Shown here: positions 15,753 to 24,214 of the stretch, piece by piece | Position numbering within the stretch: the stretch's first letter is position 1 | Layout of the letters: each line of letters opens with the position of its first letter | DNA from: CBCXVS01 sp965178525 | GTDB taxonomy: Bacteria > Tectomicrobia > Entotheonellia > Entotheonellales > Entotheonellaceae | Length of the DNA stretch: 25,696 bases | Direction: 5' to 3' | NCBI GenBank assembly: GCA_965178525.1 | Contig: CBCXVS010000080.1 | Span: 1-25,696, forward strand | Notes under the pieces: generated by a model | Databases searched by the model: none | The model's input: the letters and a program-made list of their open reading frames with translations, nothing else | What the model was told of the DNA's origin: nothing | Position numbers and translations under genes: made by a program

Positions 15753-17198
15753 TCAGCCCTTTGGGGGTGAGGGTGAGGATGGGGCAGACGGGCTGACGGC
15801 ATAAAGCGTGCCATCATGAGAGACGATGTACATCGTCTCGCCTACCACGATCGGGCTCCCTGTGATCTTCCCTGCGGTCTTAAAATTCCACAAGACGTCT
15901 CCTGTCTGGGCATCCAGGCCGAAGACGCTTCCTGCTTGCGTCCCGATCAGCACAGATGTCCCGGCCACGGTCGGGGCGGCGCTAATCTCAACCCCCAGAT
16001 CGGTCCGCCACCGAATGGCGCCCGTCGCCGTGTCCAGGGCCACCACGGTTTTCTCCGAGGTGGCGGCGTACACCGTATCGTGGGCAATCGCCGGCGTGTG
16101 GGTGACATCGCCTCCGACACGTTTGGCCCACAAGCCGCCTTTTTGCACCGGCGGCTTCGAGAGCACGCCCCAGATGTACAAGTTGGTCTGCCAAAACAAC
16201 AGCGCGCGCTCCAAAGGGTAGGTGGTGGCTTGCCAATCGATTGCCCATACGCGTCCGCCAATGGAACCAAAGTACGCCCGGTTTCCCTGGATGGCGGCCC
16301 CGGCTCCGATGTGCCGGCCCAGCCCCGTCTCATAGATGAAGCGCGTGCGGCCCGTGTCAGCACCCACGGCATGAATACGGCTGCCCTGCGAGGCGACGAT
16401 GATTCTGGCGTCCGCGTATGCGACCGGGGCAACAATCCAGTTTTGCGTGGCAAATTCCCAAAGCTGCCGTCCGGTGCCGGCATCGAGCGCATACAATTTC
16501 CGATCCGCAGCCCCGATATAGACAGCGCCGTGGACCACCACGGGCGAGGCGAGGATGGGATGACGCAGGTCGGTGACCCAGAGCCGCTCCGCCGTATGGC
16601 GGTTCAGGGCCACAACGGGGCCGGGGCGAATGGCAAAAATCACGCTCTGATCCGCGACGGCTGGCGTCGAACTGGATGGCCCGCTAGTGCGATATTCCCA
16701 CACCGTTTGGCCGGTCCGCCGATGCAAAGCGAGCGCACGGTGGTCTGCCGTCGTGAGATAGACATGATCATCTACCACTGCGGGCGACGCGAGAAGCGGC
16801 TTGGCCGTGTGATAGGTCCATATGACACGATGCGGAAATGGCGCTGCGTCAGGGGTGAAGCCAGTATTTTGCGCGGTTCGCCGAACCTGCCCCCAGGTTT
16901 GAGGACCGCTCGTGGCGCTGACGTTCGTTGTCGTACGGGGCGGGTTGAGGCCGCGGTCAAAAAAGACGCCTACGGCCCAGACCGTCGCACCGCCTAGCAG
17001 GGCCAGCACCAGCAGGAGACGTCCGAGCCGGCGGCGCATGAAACGAAACTGGCACCGGCGCGCGATCTTCTCTGCCTGCGTGCGAGGCACGATAGCGAAT
17101 CCGAAAAACAAACCACAGCCCGGACACTTGCCGGTACTACCCTCCGGATCAATGTGACCGCAGAAACGGCACACTCGGACCTCTTCCACGGGAGCCAT
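15753..17198 (-). CDS. Zinc-ribbon, membrane-anchored PQQ-type beta-propeller protein
   Basis: This 481-aa protein has three parts. A four-cysteine zinc ribbon is at 10-28 (CRFCGH, then CPGCG). One membrane helix is at about 61-80. A beta-propeller follows from about 100 to the end, with repeated strands of the PQQ/BamB type (ALHRRTGQTVWEYRTSG, ALDAGTGRQLWEFAT, ALDTATGAIRWRTDLG, GLDAQTGDVLWNFKT). No quinoprotein catalytic residues are obvious, so it is more likely a scaffold or sensor than a dehydrogenase. By topology the ribbon is cytoplasmic and the propeller periplasmic. The ATG has only a weak ribosome site. A 70-base gap separates it from the dioxygenase gene downstream. Confidence 0.82.
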   Translation of the reverse strand: MAPVEEVRVCRFCGHIDPEGSTGKCPGCGLFFGFAIVPRTQAEKIARRCQFRFMRRRLGRLLLVLALLGGATVWAVGVFFDRGLNPPRTTTNVSATSGPQTWGQVRRTAQNTGFTPDAAPFPHRVIWTYHTAKPLLASPAVVDDHVYLTTADHRALALHRRTGQTVWEYRTSGPSSSTPAVADQSVIFAIRPGPVVALNRHTAERLWVTDLRHPILASPVVVHGAVYIGAADRKLYALDAGTGRQLWEFATQNWIVAPVAYADARIIVASQGSRIHAVGADTGRTRFIYETGLGRHIGAGAAIQGNRAYFGSIGGRVWAIDWQATTYPLERALLFWQTNLYIWGVLSKPPVQKGGLWAKRVGGDVTHTPAIAHDTVYAATSEKTVVALDTATGAIRWRTDLGVEISAAPTVAGTSVLIGTQAGSVFGLDAQTGDVLWNFKTAGKITGSPIVVGETMYIVSHDGTLYAVSPSAPSSPSPPKG

Positions 17199-17334
17199 CT
17201 TATCGCTTCAACCTTTTGTTGGGGAACCTCATACTGCGTACCGCTGCAACTCTGGCACGAGTCGTTTGAAGAGAGTATCATAGCAGACACGATCTCCAGG
17301 CGCCATACGCCAACAGACTCCGGCATACTTGACA

Positions 17335-17492
17335 TGGCCTCTATCTGTATACGAAAACAGTTGTGGCAGGAGCAGGGCAAACAGGGGGACGCGCGTCGAG
17401 TCTTGGCAGATGTCTAGGGGTGATTCACGGAAGGGTTTGAGACCGTTGATCTGCAGGAAGTGAGGGCCTGACTCGAAGCGCTGGGGAGATAG
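17335..17492 (+). pseudogene. Relic of the C-terminal tail of a cyclase/TPR-ATPase-type protein
   Basis: One frame reads KQLWQEQGKQGDARRVLADV, stop, G, stop, FTEGFETVDLQEVRA, stop, LEALGR, stop. Stops are TAG 17415, TGA 17421 and TGA 17469; the natural end is TAG 17490. With the stops filled this matches the familiar ending LWQ.QGK..EAR.LLA.VYGWFTEGFDTADLQEA of adenylate cyclase/AAA-TPR proteins, where the second stop sits at the Trp of GWFTEG. There is no frameshift, only point changes. The upstream 17199-17334 shows no clear remainder, so only about 50 codons survive. Confidence 0.6.
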
Positions 17493-17504
17493 ACTGACTG
17501 GGAG

Positions 17505-17526
17505 GGGCAGGTGCGGAGACCTGCCC
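17505..17526 (-). terminator. GC-rich stem-loop downstream of the DinB gene
   Basis: GGGCAGGT-GCGGAG-ACCTGCCC is a perfect 8-bp stem with a 6-base loop, 24 bases after the end of the minus-strand DinB gene. It lacks a T-run. It could also serve the plus-strand relic. Confidence 0.4.
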
Positions 17527-17549
17527 GCTGTGATGCCAGGAGTAGGGGC

Positions 17550-18068
17550 TTAGAGCGGGGACCAGCCCTCCGTGAGATAACCGCGCAGGTAGCAGACCTG
17601 GCCGCTGTGATGGAAATGGTCGAGCATCAAAATGCCCAGCATCTCGCCACCTTTCCGAGAGTTGCCACCCGGTCCTGGGAAGTCCTTGTCGAGAGCCTCA
17701 GCCGGGAGCGATTGCAGCGTGCTCAGGGTTTTTTCCCGCACGGCTGCGCCATAGCCTTTAAGATTGTCAACGGTGGGTCTGAACGCCGCGACCTGCTCTA
17801 GCGTATCCCCACCGCCAAGCTGTCCGGGGTTGGCTTCCATGCCGAATTTGTCGTGCCATCCTGCCGCAATCCATGCCTGGTCTTTCCCGCCTAAATTGGA
17901 CAGAATCGCGTCTTCCACCCGATATTGATGCCAGAGGGTCCAGCCGATCGGGTTGGTATGGTTGTTCGGACGTTTTAACAAATCTTCGTCTGTGAGGCCA
18001 TCGAGCGCTTTCTCGATGAAATTGGCATTGGCGTTGAGGGCATTGGTAACGACGGTTTGTGCGTCCAT
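17550..18068 (-). CDS. DinB family protein
   Basis: This 172-aa four-helix DinB/YfiT-fold protein has a metal-binding type histidine pattern: His47 in TLWHQYRVED, and His151/153/154 in LDHFHHSGQVCYLRGYL. The middle loop (WHDKFGMEANPGQLGGGD) is typical of one large uncharacterised subgroup related to thiol-dependent S-transferases. I chose ATG 18068 because GGGAGG is 8 bases upstream. An in-frame ATG at 18122 would add 18 residues with no ribosome site. The gene is monocistronic and followed by a strong stem-loop. Confidence 0.83.
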   Translation of the reverse strand: MDAQTVVTNALNANANFIEKALDGLTDEDLLKRPNNHTNPIGWTLWHQYRVEDAILSNLGGKDQAWIAAGWHDKFGMEANPGQLGGGDTLEQVAAFRPTVDNLKGYGAAVREKTLSTLQSLPAEALDKDFPGPGGNSRKGGEMLGILMLDHFHHSGQVCYLRGYLTEGWSPL

Positions 18069-18232
18069 GCGGCTTTCCTCCCTATTGGGCCTTATGAGCG
18101 ATGTCTGAGAGGTGTTCGTCACCTATACTCATCTGTCCAGATGAAGCGACAAGATCAGAATTGCATTGTTTCATAGCCGGGCGGTTTGTACAACCCCAGA
18201 CCTCACCCATGTCTCGCGATATACGTGTCAGA

Positions 18233-19543
18233 TTATCCGGCGCCTTTTAACACCTTTTGCCTCTCCTCTTTGGCGAACCGCTCCACCGCATACCGGAGCG
18301 TCACGCGCGGCATCGCCTCCCGCCATGTCAGGACATAATCCAACACCTGCTCTGGGTAGCTTTTGCTCGCCTCCTTCAGCATCCACCCGCAGCCCTTCCG
18401 AACCAGATCATCTTCATCACGAAACAGCCGCTTGGCAACCTCAAACGCCTCCTGCAGATGGTCGCCCCGCCGTAATCCATAAATGAGGCTAACGGCGGCA
18501 GCGCGCTTCATCCAGCGGCTCTCAGAGGAGGTCCACGTCTTGACCTGGGGCAGAAAGGCGGGGTGCTGCAAAAGAAAGAAGCCGAGCGTGTGGGTGCAGA
18601 AGTCATCGCAGTCGCTCCAATCATTCACGTACTGCTTGAGCCACTGCTCAAAAACGATGAAGTGCTTGGGCTCAACGTGCTTTCTACATCGATAACTCCA
18701 GTCGAAAGCGATGATTTTGTACTCGTAGAGACCCGTCTGCAGCAGCTGCTCACAGAGACCTAGTACTTCGTCAATAGGCTTGCTTTTGATCTGCCTGAAG
18801 TGCGTGCCCGAGATCTTCCGGACGAGGGGCGTTCTGACGCCGAGGAAGTGGCTGACGTCCATGTTGAAGTGTTCACGGACGCGCGTTTTATATTCAGGAT
18901 CGATGCCGGATTCCAGGTCCGATCGCAGCGCGTTTATCATGGTTTTTCCACGCCTTGTCTGAACGAGCAATACGTCAATTTGCCCCTTGTTTTCTTCACG
19001 TACGCTCTGATCACAGCGTTCCATATGACAGGAGGATGAGGCCATTTCGCCAACATCTCGCAAGACGGTATCAATCAGATTTTGCCGCATATAAATGCTA
19101 TTCGCACTCAATTGCTCAATATACGGTTTGATCTGATTCAGCAATCTAGCCCGCTTTGCCCGGCGCAAAATTCCAAGCGTGCCAATGCGTCGAATGCCAA
19201 GGCGCTCGGCCACGCGCCGTGCCTGCGCATCATCGAGGAGGACCGTGCTAGCCGCAATACCTTGTGCCAACGCAATGGCCTCGGCCTCACCGCGATCCAC
19301 CAGGATCGCTAAAAGTTGAAGACTTTGCGGCTCAGGCGCTTGTATGTCTACCCAGGCGAGCTGACGCACCGTCTGCGCACCTGGTAGATTCTGCCCTGCA
19401 ATGGTGACTTCATGCCAAACGGCCGGCGGTACCAAAACGCGCCGATAAAGCCTTGGTAAAAGCTCCAGTTGTTCAATGATGGCCAGCGCGATCAACGGAC
19501 TGCTGTCAGCAATAAGGACCGGGTTAATCATCTCGTAGCTCAT
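18233..19543 (-). CDS. PIN-fold toxin (DUF3368) fused to an AlkD-like DNA alkylation-repeat protein
   Basis: This single 436-codon frame holds two families. Residues 1-166 are a DUF3368 PIN-like nuclease: Asp13 (IADSSPLIAL), Glu45 (VWHEV), Glu86 (DRGEAEAIALA) and Asp104/105 (LLDDAQARRVAERLG) are the expected acids. Residues 202-436 are a complete AlkD-type HEAT-like glycosylase: MINALRSDLE, HFLGVRTPLVRKI, DWSDCDDFCTHTLG, WMKRAAAVSLI, VRKGCGWMLKEASK. The linker 167-201 looks like translated spacer. Lone AlkD proteins begin at the equivalent of Met202 (18940), where only a weak GGA precedes the ATG. Either the fusion is real or a stop between two genes was lost. The start overlaps the UPF0175 antitoxin by 20 bases. 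Met5 (19531) is an alternative start. Confidence 0.8.
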   Translation of the reverse strand: MSYEMINPVLIADSSPLIALAIIEQLELLPRLYRRVLVPPAVWHEVTIAGQNLPGAQTVRQLAWVDIQAPEPQSLQLLAILVDRGEAEAIALAQGIAASTVLLDDAQARRVAERLGIRRIGTLGILRRAKRARLLNQIKPYIEQLSANSIYMRQNLIDTVLRDVGEMASSSCHMERCDQSVREENKGQIDVLLVQTRRGKTMINALRSDLESGIDPEYKTRVREHFNMDVSHFLGVRTPLVRKISGTHFRQIKSKPIDEVLGLCEQLLQTGLYEYKIIAFDWSYRCRKHVEPKHFIVFEQWLKQYVNDWSDCDDFCTHTLGFFLLQHPAFLPQVKTWTSSESRWMKRAAAVSLIYGLRRGDHLQEAFEVAKRLFRDEDDLVRKGCGWMLKEASKSYPEQVLDYVLTWREAMPRVTLRYAVERFAKEERQKVLKGAG

Positions 19544-19775
19544 CAGCGATCTGGTCGTCGTCCAGATTCATCACCGGCACGTGCAGCCGCCCCAGTTCAA
19601 ACATGAATCGTACTTTATTCATGCCACAAAACGCTGCTGCTTTTCCCAGTGACAGCCGATGCACCTCAAATAATTTAACAGCCAGTAGAAAGCGCATCTC
19701 TTCTTCAAGCTCTTGCGGCGGCTTGCCAGACATGATCAGTAAGTCGTCAGGATAAGGAATCGATAATATAGGCAT
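19524..19775 (-). CDS. UPF0175 family antitoxin
   Basis: This 83-aa protein matches the UPF0175 helix-turn-helix antitoxins that pair with DUF3368 toxins. KLFEVHRLSLGKAAAFCGMN followed by KVRFMFELGRLHVPV is the family core at about 34-69, and the tail is acidic (DDDQIADELRDD). It precedes and overlaps the PIN toxin frame, the usual antitoxin-first order. AAGG lies about 14 bases before the ATG, a weak ribosome site. Its helix-turn-helix suggests it represses its own promoter, but no operator can be named. Confidence 0.82.
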   Translation of the reverse strand: MPILSIPYPDDLLIMSGKPPQELEEEMRFLLAVKLFEVHRLSLGKAAAFCGMNKVRFMFELGRLHVPVMNLDDDQIADELRDD

Positions 19776-19806
19776 AAATGCATTTACCTTAGCGTTATTC
19801 GTGTGC

Positions 19807-21354
19807 TTACCCCACCGCCGGATAGATCACCACCCGGCGATGCGGCTCCGCGCCCGTGCTTTTCGTCGTCAGGCCATACCCCTCGGCAAACTGGTGTTGC
19901 AATCGGCGCACCGCGGTTTTCTGCGGCGACAGTTCCACCGCGTGCTGCTGTTGGATGACCTCGTGCACAGCCAACTCCGCTTCGCGCATGGCCGCATCGC
20001 GCTCGGGCCGTGGCTCTTGCCGTTCGAAAATGGCGCGGAGGAAGTAGGTCATCTGTGTCACCGTATTATTGCGCAACACATGCAGGGGAATGCCGCGCGT
20101 TTGCGCCAGGTAGAGCCGTTTCGGTTGATGCCGTTCATGCGACTTCAGCATCAGGACCATGTCCGCCTCCTCGAGATTGGTGACGACTTGCGCCGATACC
20201 TGGCACAGGCGAATCGCTTGCTCGAGCCGGCTGCGGTTCACGGCATAGGGGAAGATCCGTACCGTCTTATGCCGCCGTTGCCGCGGCGCCACAGCCACGG
20301 GGTGCAACTCCGTCACCTGCGCCGGGACGGAGTCAGCCGGCAGGGCCGCCGGACGGATTTCCACATCGCCCTTCTCGTTCCGCATGCGTAGCTCTGGACG
20401 TAGCGGCAGGCCGCGCAGAAAATGGTCGATGATACGGGCGACGTTGTGGTGCACGGCGAGGCGGTCGCGTTCTTGAATTTCCACTAACACCTCAAACGTC
20501 GGGGGGGCTTTGCGCTCGAGGACGGTCTTGCGCGTGCCACGGCGCCGCGCTTCCTCATCGGAGAGGGTCACGGCTTGAATGCCGCCGACGAGATCGGACA
20601 GCGTGGGATTCTGCAGCAGGTTGTCGAGCGTATTGCCATGTGCCGTGGCGATGAGCTGCACGCCGCGTTCGGCAATCGTCCGGGCGGCTAGCGCTTCCGC
20701 TTCGGTGCCGATTTCGTCGATGACGATGACCTCGGGCATATGATTTTCCACCGCCTCGATCATCACCGCATGCTGCTCGCTCGGGGTGGATACTTGCATG
20801 CGCCGCGCATGGCCGATGCCTGGGTGCGGGATATCGCCGTCGCCGGCAATTTCGTTCGAGGTGTCGACGATCACGACGCGCTTGTGCAGATCATCGGCCA
20901 GGACTCGGGCGGCTTCGCGCAACAAGGTGGTTTTGCCCACGCCGGGCCGCCCCAGCAGCAGGAGCGATGTGCCACTCTCGATCACCTCCCGCAGGATGTC
21001 GACCGTGCCGAACACGGCGCGTCCGACGCGGCAGGTGAGCCCGATAATGCCGCCGGTGCGATTGCGAATGGCGGAAATACGGTGTAGGGTGCGTTCAATG
21101 CCGGCACGATTATCCTTCCCAAACGTCCCAACGCGCTCGATCACATAGTCGAGATCCTCCCGGCCTATTTGCGCCGATGACAACGGTTCCATCTGCCCCG
21201 GGAAACATGCTTCCGGCTGCCGTCCCAGATCGAGGACGACCTCGATCAGTGTTTCCCGCTGGGGATGGGTTTCGAGCACCTCGCGTAAGTGCGGAGGCAT
21301 CACATCCAGCAGCAGTTCCAGACCGTCTGTCATATGTATGTGCTGTTCTGTCAA
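19807..21354 (-). CDS. AAA ATPase with R3H domain (Ycf45/SpoIIIAA-like)
   Basis: This 515-aa protein has a RecA-like ATPase core: Walker A GRPGVGKTT at 135-143, Walker B VIVIDE at 209-214, and TAHG at 237-240. A C-terminal R3H nucleic-acid-binding segment lies near 480-515 (RRLQHQFAEGYGLTTKSTG, then RRVVIYP). This is the Ycf45-like arrangement found in cyanobacteria and several other phyla, related to the ATPase domain of SpoIIIAA. The role is unknown, possibly single-strand nucleic acid handling. The start is TTG at 21354: GGGGAGG lies 8 bases before it, while the in-frame ATG at 21333 has no ribosome site. The UPF0175 gene follows after 31 bases. Confidence 0.85.
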   Translation of the reverse strand: MTEQHIHMTDGLELLLDVMPPHLREVLETHPQRETLIEVVLDLGRQPEACFPGQMEPLSSAQIGREDLDYVIERVGTFGKDNRAGIERTLHRISAIRNRTGGIIGLTCRVGRAVFGTVDILREVIESGTSLLLLGRPGVGKTTLLREAARVLADDLHKRVVIVDTSNEIAGDGDIPHPGIGHARRMQVSTPSEQHAVMIEAVENHMPEVIVIDEIGTEAEALAARTIAERGVQLIATAHGNTLDNLLQNPTLSDLVGGIQAVTLSDEEARRRGTRKTVLERKAPPTFEVLVEIQERDRLAVHHNVARIIDHFLRGLPLRPELRMRNEKGDVEIRPAALPADSVPAQVTELHPVAVAPRQRRHKTVRIFPYAVNRSRLEQAIRLCQVSAQVVTNLEEADMVLMLKSHERHQPKRLYLAQTRGIPLHVLRNNTVTQMTYFLRAIFERQEPRPERDAAMREAELAVHEVIQQQHAVELSPQKTAVRRLQHQFAEGYGLTTKSTGAEPHRRVVIYPAVG

Positions 21355-21443
21355 CCTTGCTACCTCCCCGCCGCCGTTGACGGTCGTACTGTCTTCACGG
21401 TCTCCGGCAGTCTCTTCGGCGTGTATCCTCTACCATGGGGTTT

Positions 21444-21472
21444 CTCGTTTTCTGTGTGTACCCGAAAACGAG
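21444..21472. promoter_or_regulatory. Perfect 9-bp inverted repeat (operator or leader hairpin)
   Basis: CTCGTTTTC and GAAAACGAG are separated by 11 bases. The site is about 90 bases from the start of the AAA/R3H gene on one side and 350 bases before the hydratase on the other. The 20-base centre-to-centre spacing of the half-sites would suit a dimeric regulator. No T-run follows. Confidence 0.4.
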
Positions 21473-21725
21473 GGGTATGACAACCACGTGCTCTTTTCAG
21501 ACTATATTCGAATGGTTTATTTTGTGTCAGCATATGGTCGATCTCGGCATCGTACCCCTTGCCATGGGGCGTCGACGTCACCAGAGAGAACGGCGTCGAG
21601 GCCAAAAGCGGCATGGCCGGGCGGCATCATTTGGCACGATTCTGCAGGATAACGTACACCTTGTCAATACCTTAGATAGCGAGATTAACATCAAACCGCT
21701 AGACACTGCAACCGCCCTGTACGGC

Positions 21726-21754
21726 TTGACTTCCGTGTCCGCCTACGTTACAGA
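21726..21754 (+). promoter_or_regulatory. Weak candidate promoter for the hydratase/CoA-transferase operon
   Basis: TTGACT at 21726-21731 is followed after 17 bases by TACAGA at 21749-21754. The -35 is five of six; the -10 is only three of six. It lies about 75 bases before the hydratase ATG. Confidence 0.25.
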
Positions 21755-21827
21755 TGACACACCATGTGATTGCGGCGCGCCCATGCCGGGGCGGTCCATT
21801 CTAGAGCTGCATAGAGGAGCACAGACG

Positions 21828-22952
21828 ATGGCGCAAGAGCATGCCGTCATGACCGAGGAGATGATCGACGATGTTCGGCGGCGTATCGGCGTTGACTGGC
21901 GGCCCCGTGAGCCCTACTTCAACACGCATGCCACGCAGGATACGATTCGCCATTTTGTCCATGGCATTGGCGATGATAATCCGCTGTGGTGCGATCCGGC
22001 CTATGCCAAGACCACGCCTTTCGGGGCGGTGCTGGCGCCGCCGAGCTTTCTCTACAGCATCTACTGGTGTTCCGGCCGTATCGGCATGCCGGGTATCCAT
22101 GCCTGGCATTCGGGCAACGACTGGGAATTTTTCCGCCCGATCAAAGACGGCGAGGAGATTCAGTACCGAGTGCAGGTCAAAGACCTCGTGGAGAAGAAGA
22201 GCCGCATGGCCCGGCGGACGTTTATCGAGTATTGCGAAACCTTTTATGAGACGCCTGAGGGCGATCCCATCGCCCGGTGCCTGGGCTGGAGTGTGCGGGC
22301 CGAGCGCCGCGCCTCGGGCGAGCAGGGGAAATATCGCGACATCGAAACGGCGCGCTACACGCCGGAAGACCTCCGGCAGATCTATGACGACTACGATCGT
22401 GAAGAGATTCGGGGCGTGACGCCACGCTACTGGGAAGACGTGCAGGTGGGTGACGACTTGACTCCCGTCGTCAAGGGTCCCCTGAGTATGCGCGACATGT
22501 TCGCCTGGATCATCGGCGCCGGTTCACCCTTTATGAAAGCGCACCGCATTGCCGTGGGCTATCAAAAACGTCATCCCTCGGCCGTGATGATGGACACCAC
22601 CACGGGACAGATCGATGTGCCGGAGCTGGTGCACATGGAGCCCTCCCGGGCGCGTGAAATCGGCATTCCGGATCGCTATGACTACGGGGCGCAGCGCATG
22701 TCATGGCTGTTTCACGTTCTCACCAATTGGATGGGCGACACGGGTTTCATCACCAAACTCTACGGTGAATTGCGCCGTTTCAACGTCGTGGGGGATACGA
22801 CCTGGATCAAGGGCACGGTGACGCGGACGTACCAGGAAGATGGCAAATACCTGGTCGATCTCGACATCTGGGGTGAGAATCAGCGCGGCGACATCACCGT
22901 GCCGGGACGGGCCACGGTGCAACTGCCGAGCCGTCAGGGAGCCGACCTGTGA
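21828..22952 (+). CDS. Double hot-dog MaoC/FAS1-like acyl-CoA dehydratase
   Basis: This 374-aa protein has an N-terminal MaoC_dehydrat_N-type hot-dog (HFVHGIGDDNPLWCDPAYA, then TPFGAVLAPPSFLY, about 40-80) and a second hot-dog-like half toward the C-terminus. This is the layout of FAS1-like enoyl/mesaconyl-CoA hydratases. The usual His after the GDxNPL motif is Trp54, so the active site differs from textbook R-hydratases. I chose ATG 21828 because AGAGGAG lies 8 bases upstream. The frame is open for 131 more codons upstream, but that part has no family character. Its TGA overlaps the GTG of the next gene (GTGA), so translation is coupled. Confidence 0.8.
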   Translation: MAQEHAVMTEEMIDDVRRRIGVDWRPREPYFNTHATQDTIRHFVHGIGDDNPLWCDPAYAKTTPFGAVLAPPSFLYSIYWCSGRIGMPGIHAWHSGNDWEFFRPIKDGEEIQYRVQVKDLVEKKSRMARRTFIEYCETFYETPEGDPIARCLGWSVRAERRASGEQGKYRDIETARYTPEDLRQIYDDYDREEIRGVTPRYWEDVQVGDDLTPVVKGPLSMRDMFAWIIGAGSPFMKAHRIAVGYQKRHPSAVMMDTTTGQIDVPELVHMEPSRAREIGIPDRYDYGAQRMSWLFHVLTNWMGDTGFITKLYGELRRFNVVGDTTWIKGTVTRTYQEDGKYLVDLDIWGENQRGDITVPGRATVQLPSRQGADL

Positions 22953-24211
22953 GTGCGATACCATCGTTCGAGGATCTGAAGCGGGCCGGTGCGCTGCAAG
23001 GCTGCCGCGTGCTCGATTTCGGCACGGCCTGGGCCGGATCGATTCCGGGCCATGTACTGGCGGACTTCGGTGCTGAGGTGATCAAAATCGAATCGCTCGA
23101 TCGCGTGGACTTGCTGCGGTATGGCCCGGGTCCCTACGCGCCCATGCGGGGCAAACCCTGGAAGGAAGCGCGAGAATGCAACGCCTGGTTCCATGCCGTG
23201 AATCGTGGCAAATTCGGCGTCACCATCAATTTCACCACCGAGCGTGGAGCCGAGTTGATTCGGCACTTGGTGGCCATCAGTGATATGGTCGTCGATAATT
23301 TCACGCCGGACGTGTTGGCCAAATACCATCTGCATTATGAAGCGCTGACGGCCATCAAGCCCGATCTCATCATGCTGGCGATCAGTGTGGCCGGACACCA
23401 TGGCCCATACCGCGACACCCGTGCCTACGCTTTCAACTTACATGCCTTGTCCGGATTTGCCAGCCTCATTGGTTTTGAAGGCGACACGGAGCCGCAGCAC
23501 ATCGATATTGCCTATGCCGATTGGAACGCCGGGATGTTCGGCGTCTATGCCCTCATTTTGGCCCTGTTTCACCGGCAACGCACCGGCGAGGGCCAGTTCA
23601 TCGACCTCTCGGCCTGGGAGGCGACCTCGGCCCTCCTGGCCGAAGGGTTTATGGACGCGAGCCTGAATCGCCGCGTCCCCGGCCCGCAAGGCAACACGCA
23701 CCCGACCATGGCGCCACACGGCTATTATCCGTGTCAGGGTGACGATATCTGGCTGGCTTTAGCGATTCGTTCCGAATCGGAATGGCAGGCCCTGTGTCGC
23801 GTCATGGGACGCGCAGACCTGGCCCACCATCCCCGCTTTCAGGATATGTACCAGCGCCAGCAGCATCGCCAGGAACTCGACGATCACCTCGCCGCCTGGA
23901 CCCGGACGCAAGATGTCGACGCAGCCGTCCAGCAGCTACAGGATGCCGGTGTGGCCGCCATCCCCTTACGGACCGTGGAAGCCCGTGGCCGTGATGCGCA
24001 CATGCAAGCCCGGCACACGCATGAAGCCATCGAGCATCCGGGCACAGGCCTGGAATATTTGCACAACATTCCCTGGCATATGAGCGACACGCCGCCCCAC
24101 ATCCAGGGCCCGGCGCCCCAAGTCGGTCAACACAATGCCTACGTATTCGGCGAACTCCTCGGCCTTTCGCCTGAGGCGCAAGCACAACTGGCGGAAGAGG
24201 GGGTATTGTGA
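22949..24211 (+). CDS. Family III CoA-transferase (CaiB/BaiF), first of two
   Basis: This 420-aa CaiB/BaiF-type enzyme swaps CoA between carboxylic acids through an aspartyl-CoA intermediate. The Rossmann start GCRVLDFGTAWAGSIPGHVL and ADFGAEVIKIES are typical. Asp191 in YADWNAGMFG is the catalytic aspartate position. FHRQRTGEGQFIDLSAWEA follows as expected. The start is GTG at 22949 with GGGAG 7 bases upstream. Trp317 in LAAWTRTQ aligns, without gaps, to the in-frame TAG of the next CoA-transferase. The gene ends with TGA 117 bases before the next start, with a long repeat-built hairpin between. Confidence 0.9.
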   Translation: MSAIPSFEDLKRAGALQGCRVLDFGTAWAGSIPGHVLADFGAEVIKIESLDRVDLLRYGPGPYAPMRGKPWKEARECNAWFHAVNRGKFGVTINFTTERGAELIRHLVAISDMVVDNFTPDVLAKYHLHYEALTAIKPDLIMLAISVAGHHGPYRDTRAYAFNLHALSGFASLIGFEGDTEPQHIDIAYADWNAGMFGVYALILALFHRQRTGEGQFIDLSAWEATSALLAEGFMDASLNRRVPGPQGNTHPTMAPHGYYPCQGDDIWLALAIRSESEWQALCRVMGRADLAHHPRFQDMYQRQQHRQELDDHLAAWTRTQDVDAAVQQLQDAGVAAIPLRTVEARGRDAHMQARHTHEAIEHPGTGLEYLHNIPWHMSDTPPHIQGPAPQVGQHNAYVFGELLGLSPEAQAQLAEEGVL

Positions 24212-24214
24212 AGA

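Larger units (their letters stand above)
21355..21827. other. Intergenic region between divergent genes, 473 bases
   Basis: An open plus-strand frame runs through it into the hydratase gene, but it has no family match and the hydratase has a good start at 21828. The region holds a 9-bp perfect stem-loop at 21444-21472 and a possible promoter at 21726-21754. Nothing else is supported. Confidence 0.5.

Noticed and set aside
15816..16997. 393-codon plus-strand frame opposite the propeller gene
   Set aside because: It is antisense to a clear beta-propeller protein, is rich in Arg, Gly and Pro, and has no ribosome site or domain.
21435..21827. 131-codon upstream extension of the hydratase frame
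   Set aside because: The extension has no family character, and a strong ribosome site (AGAGGAG) sits before the ATG at 21828. The extra frame is probably open by chance.
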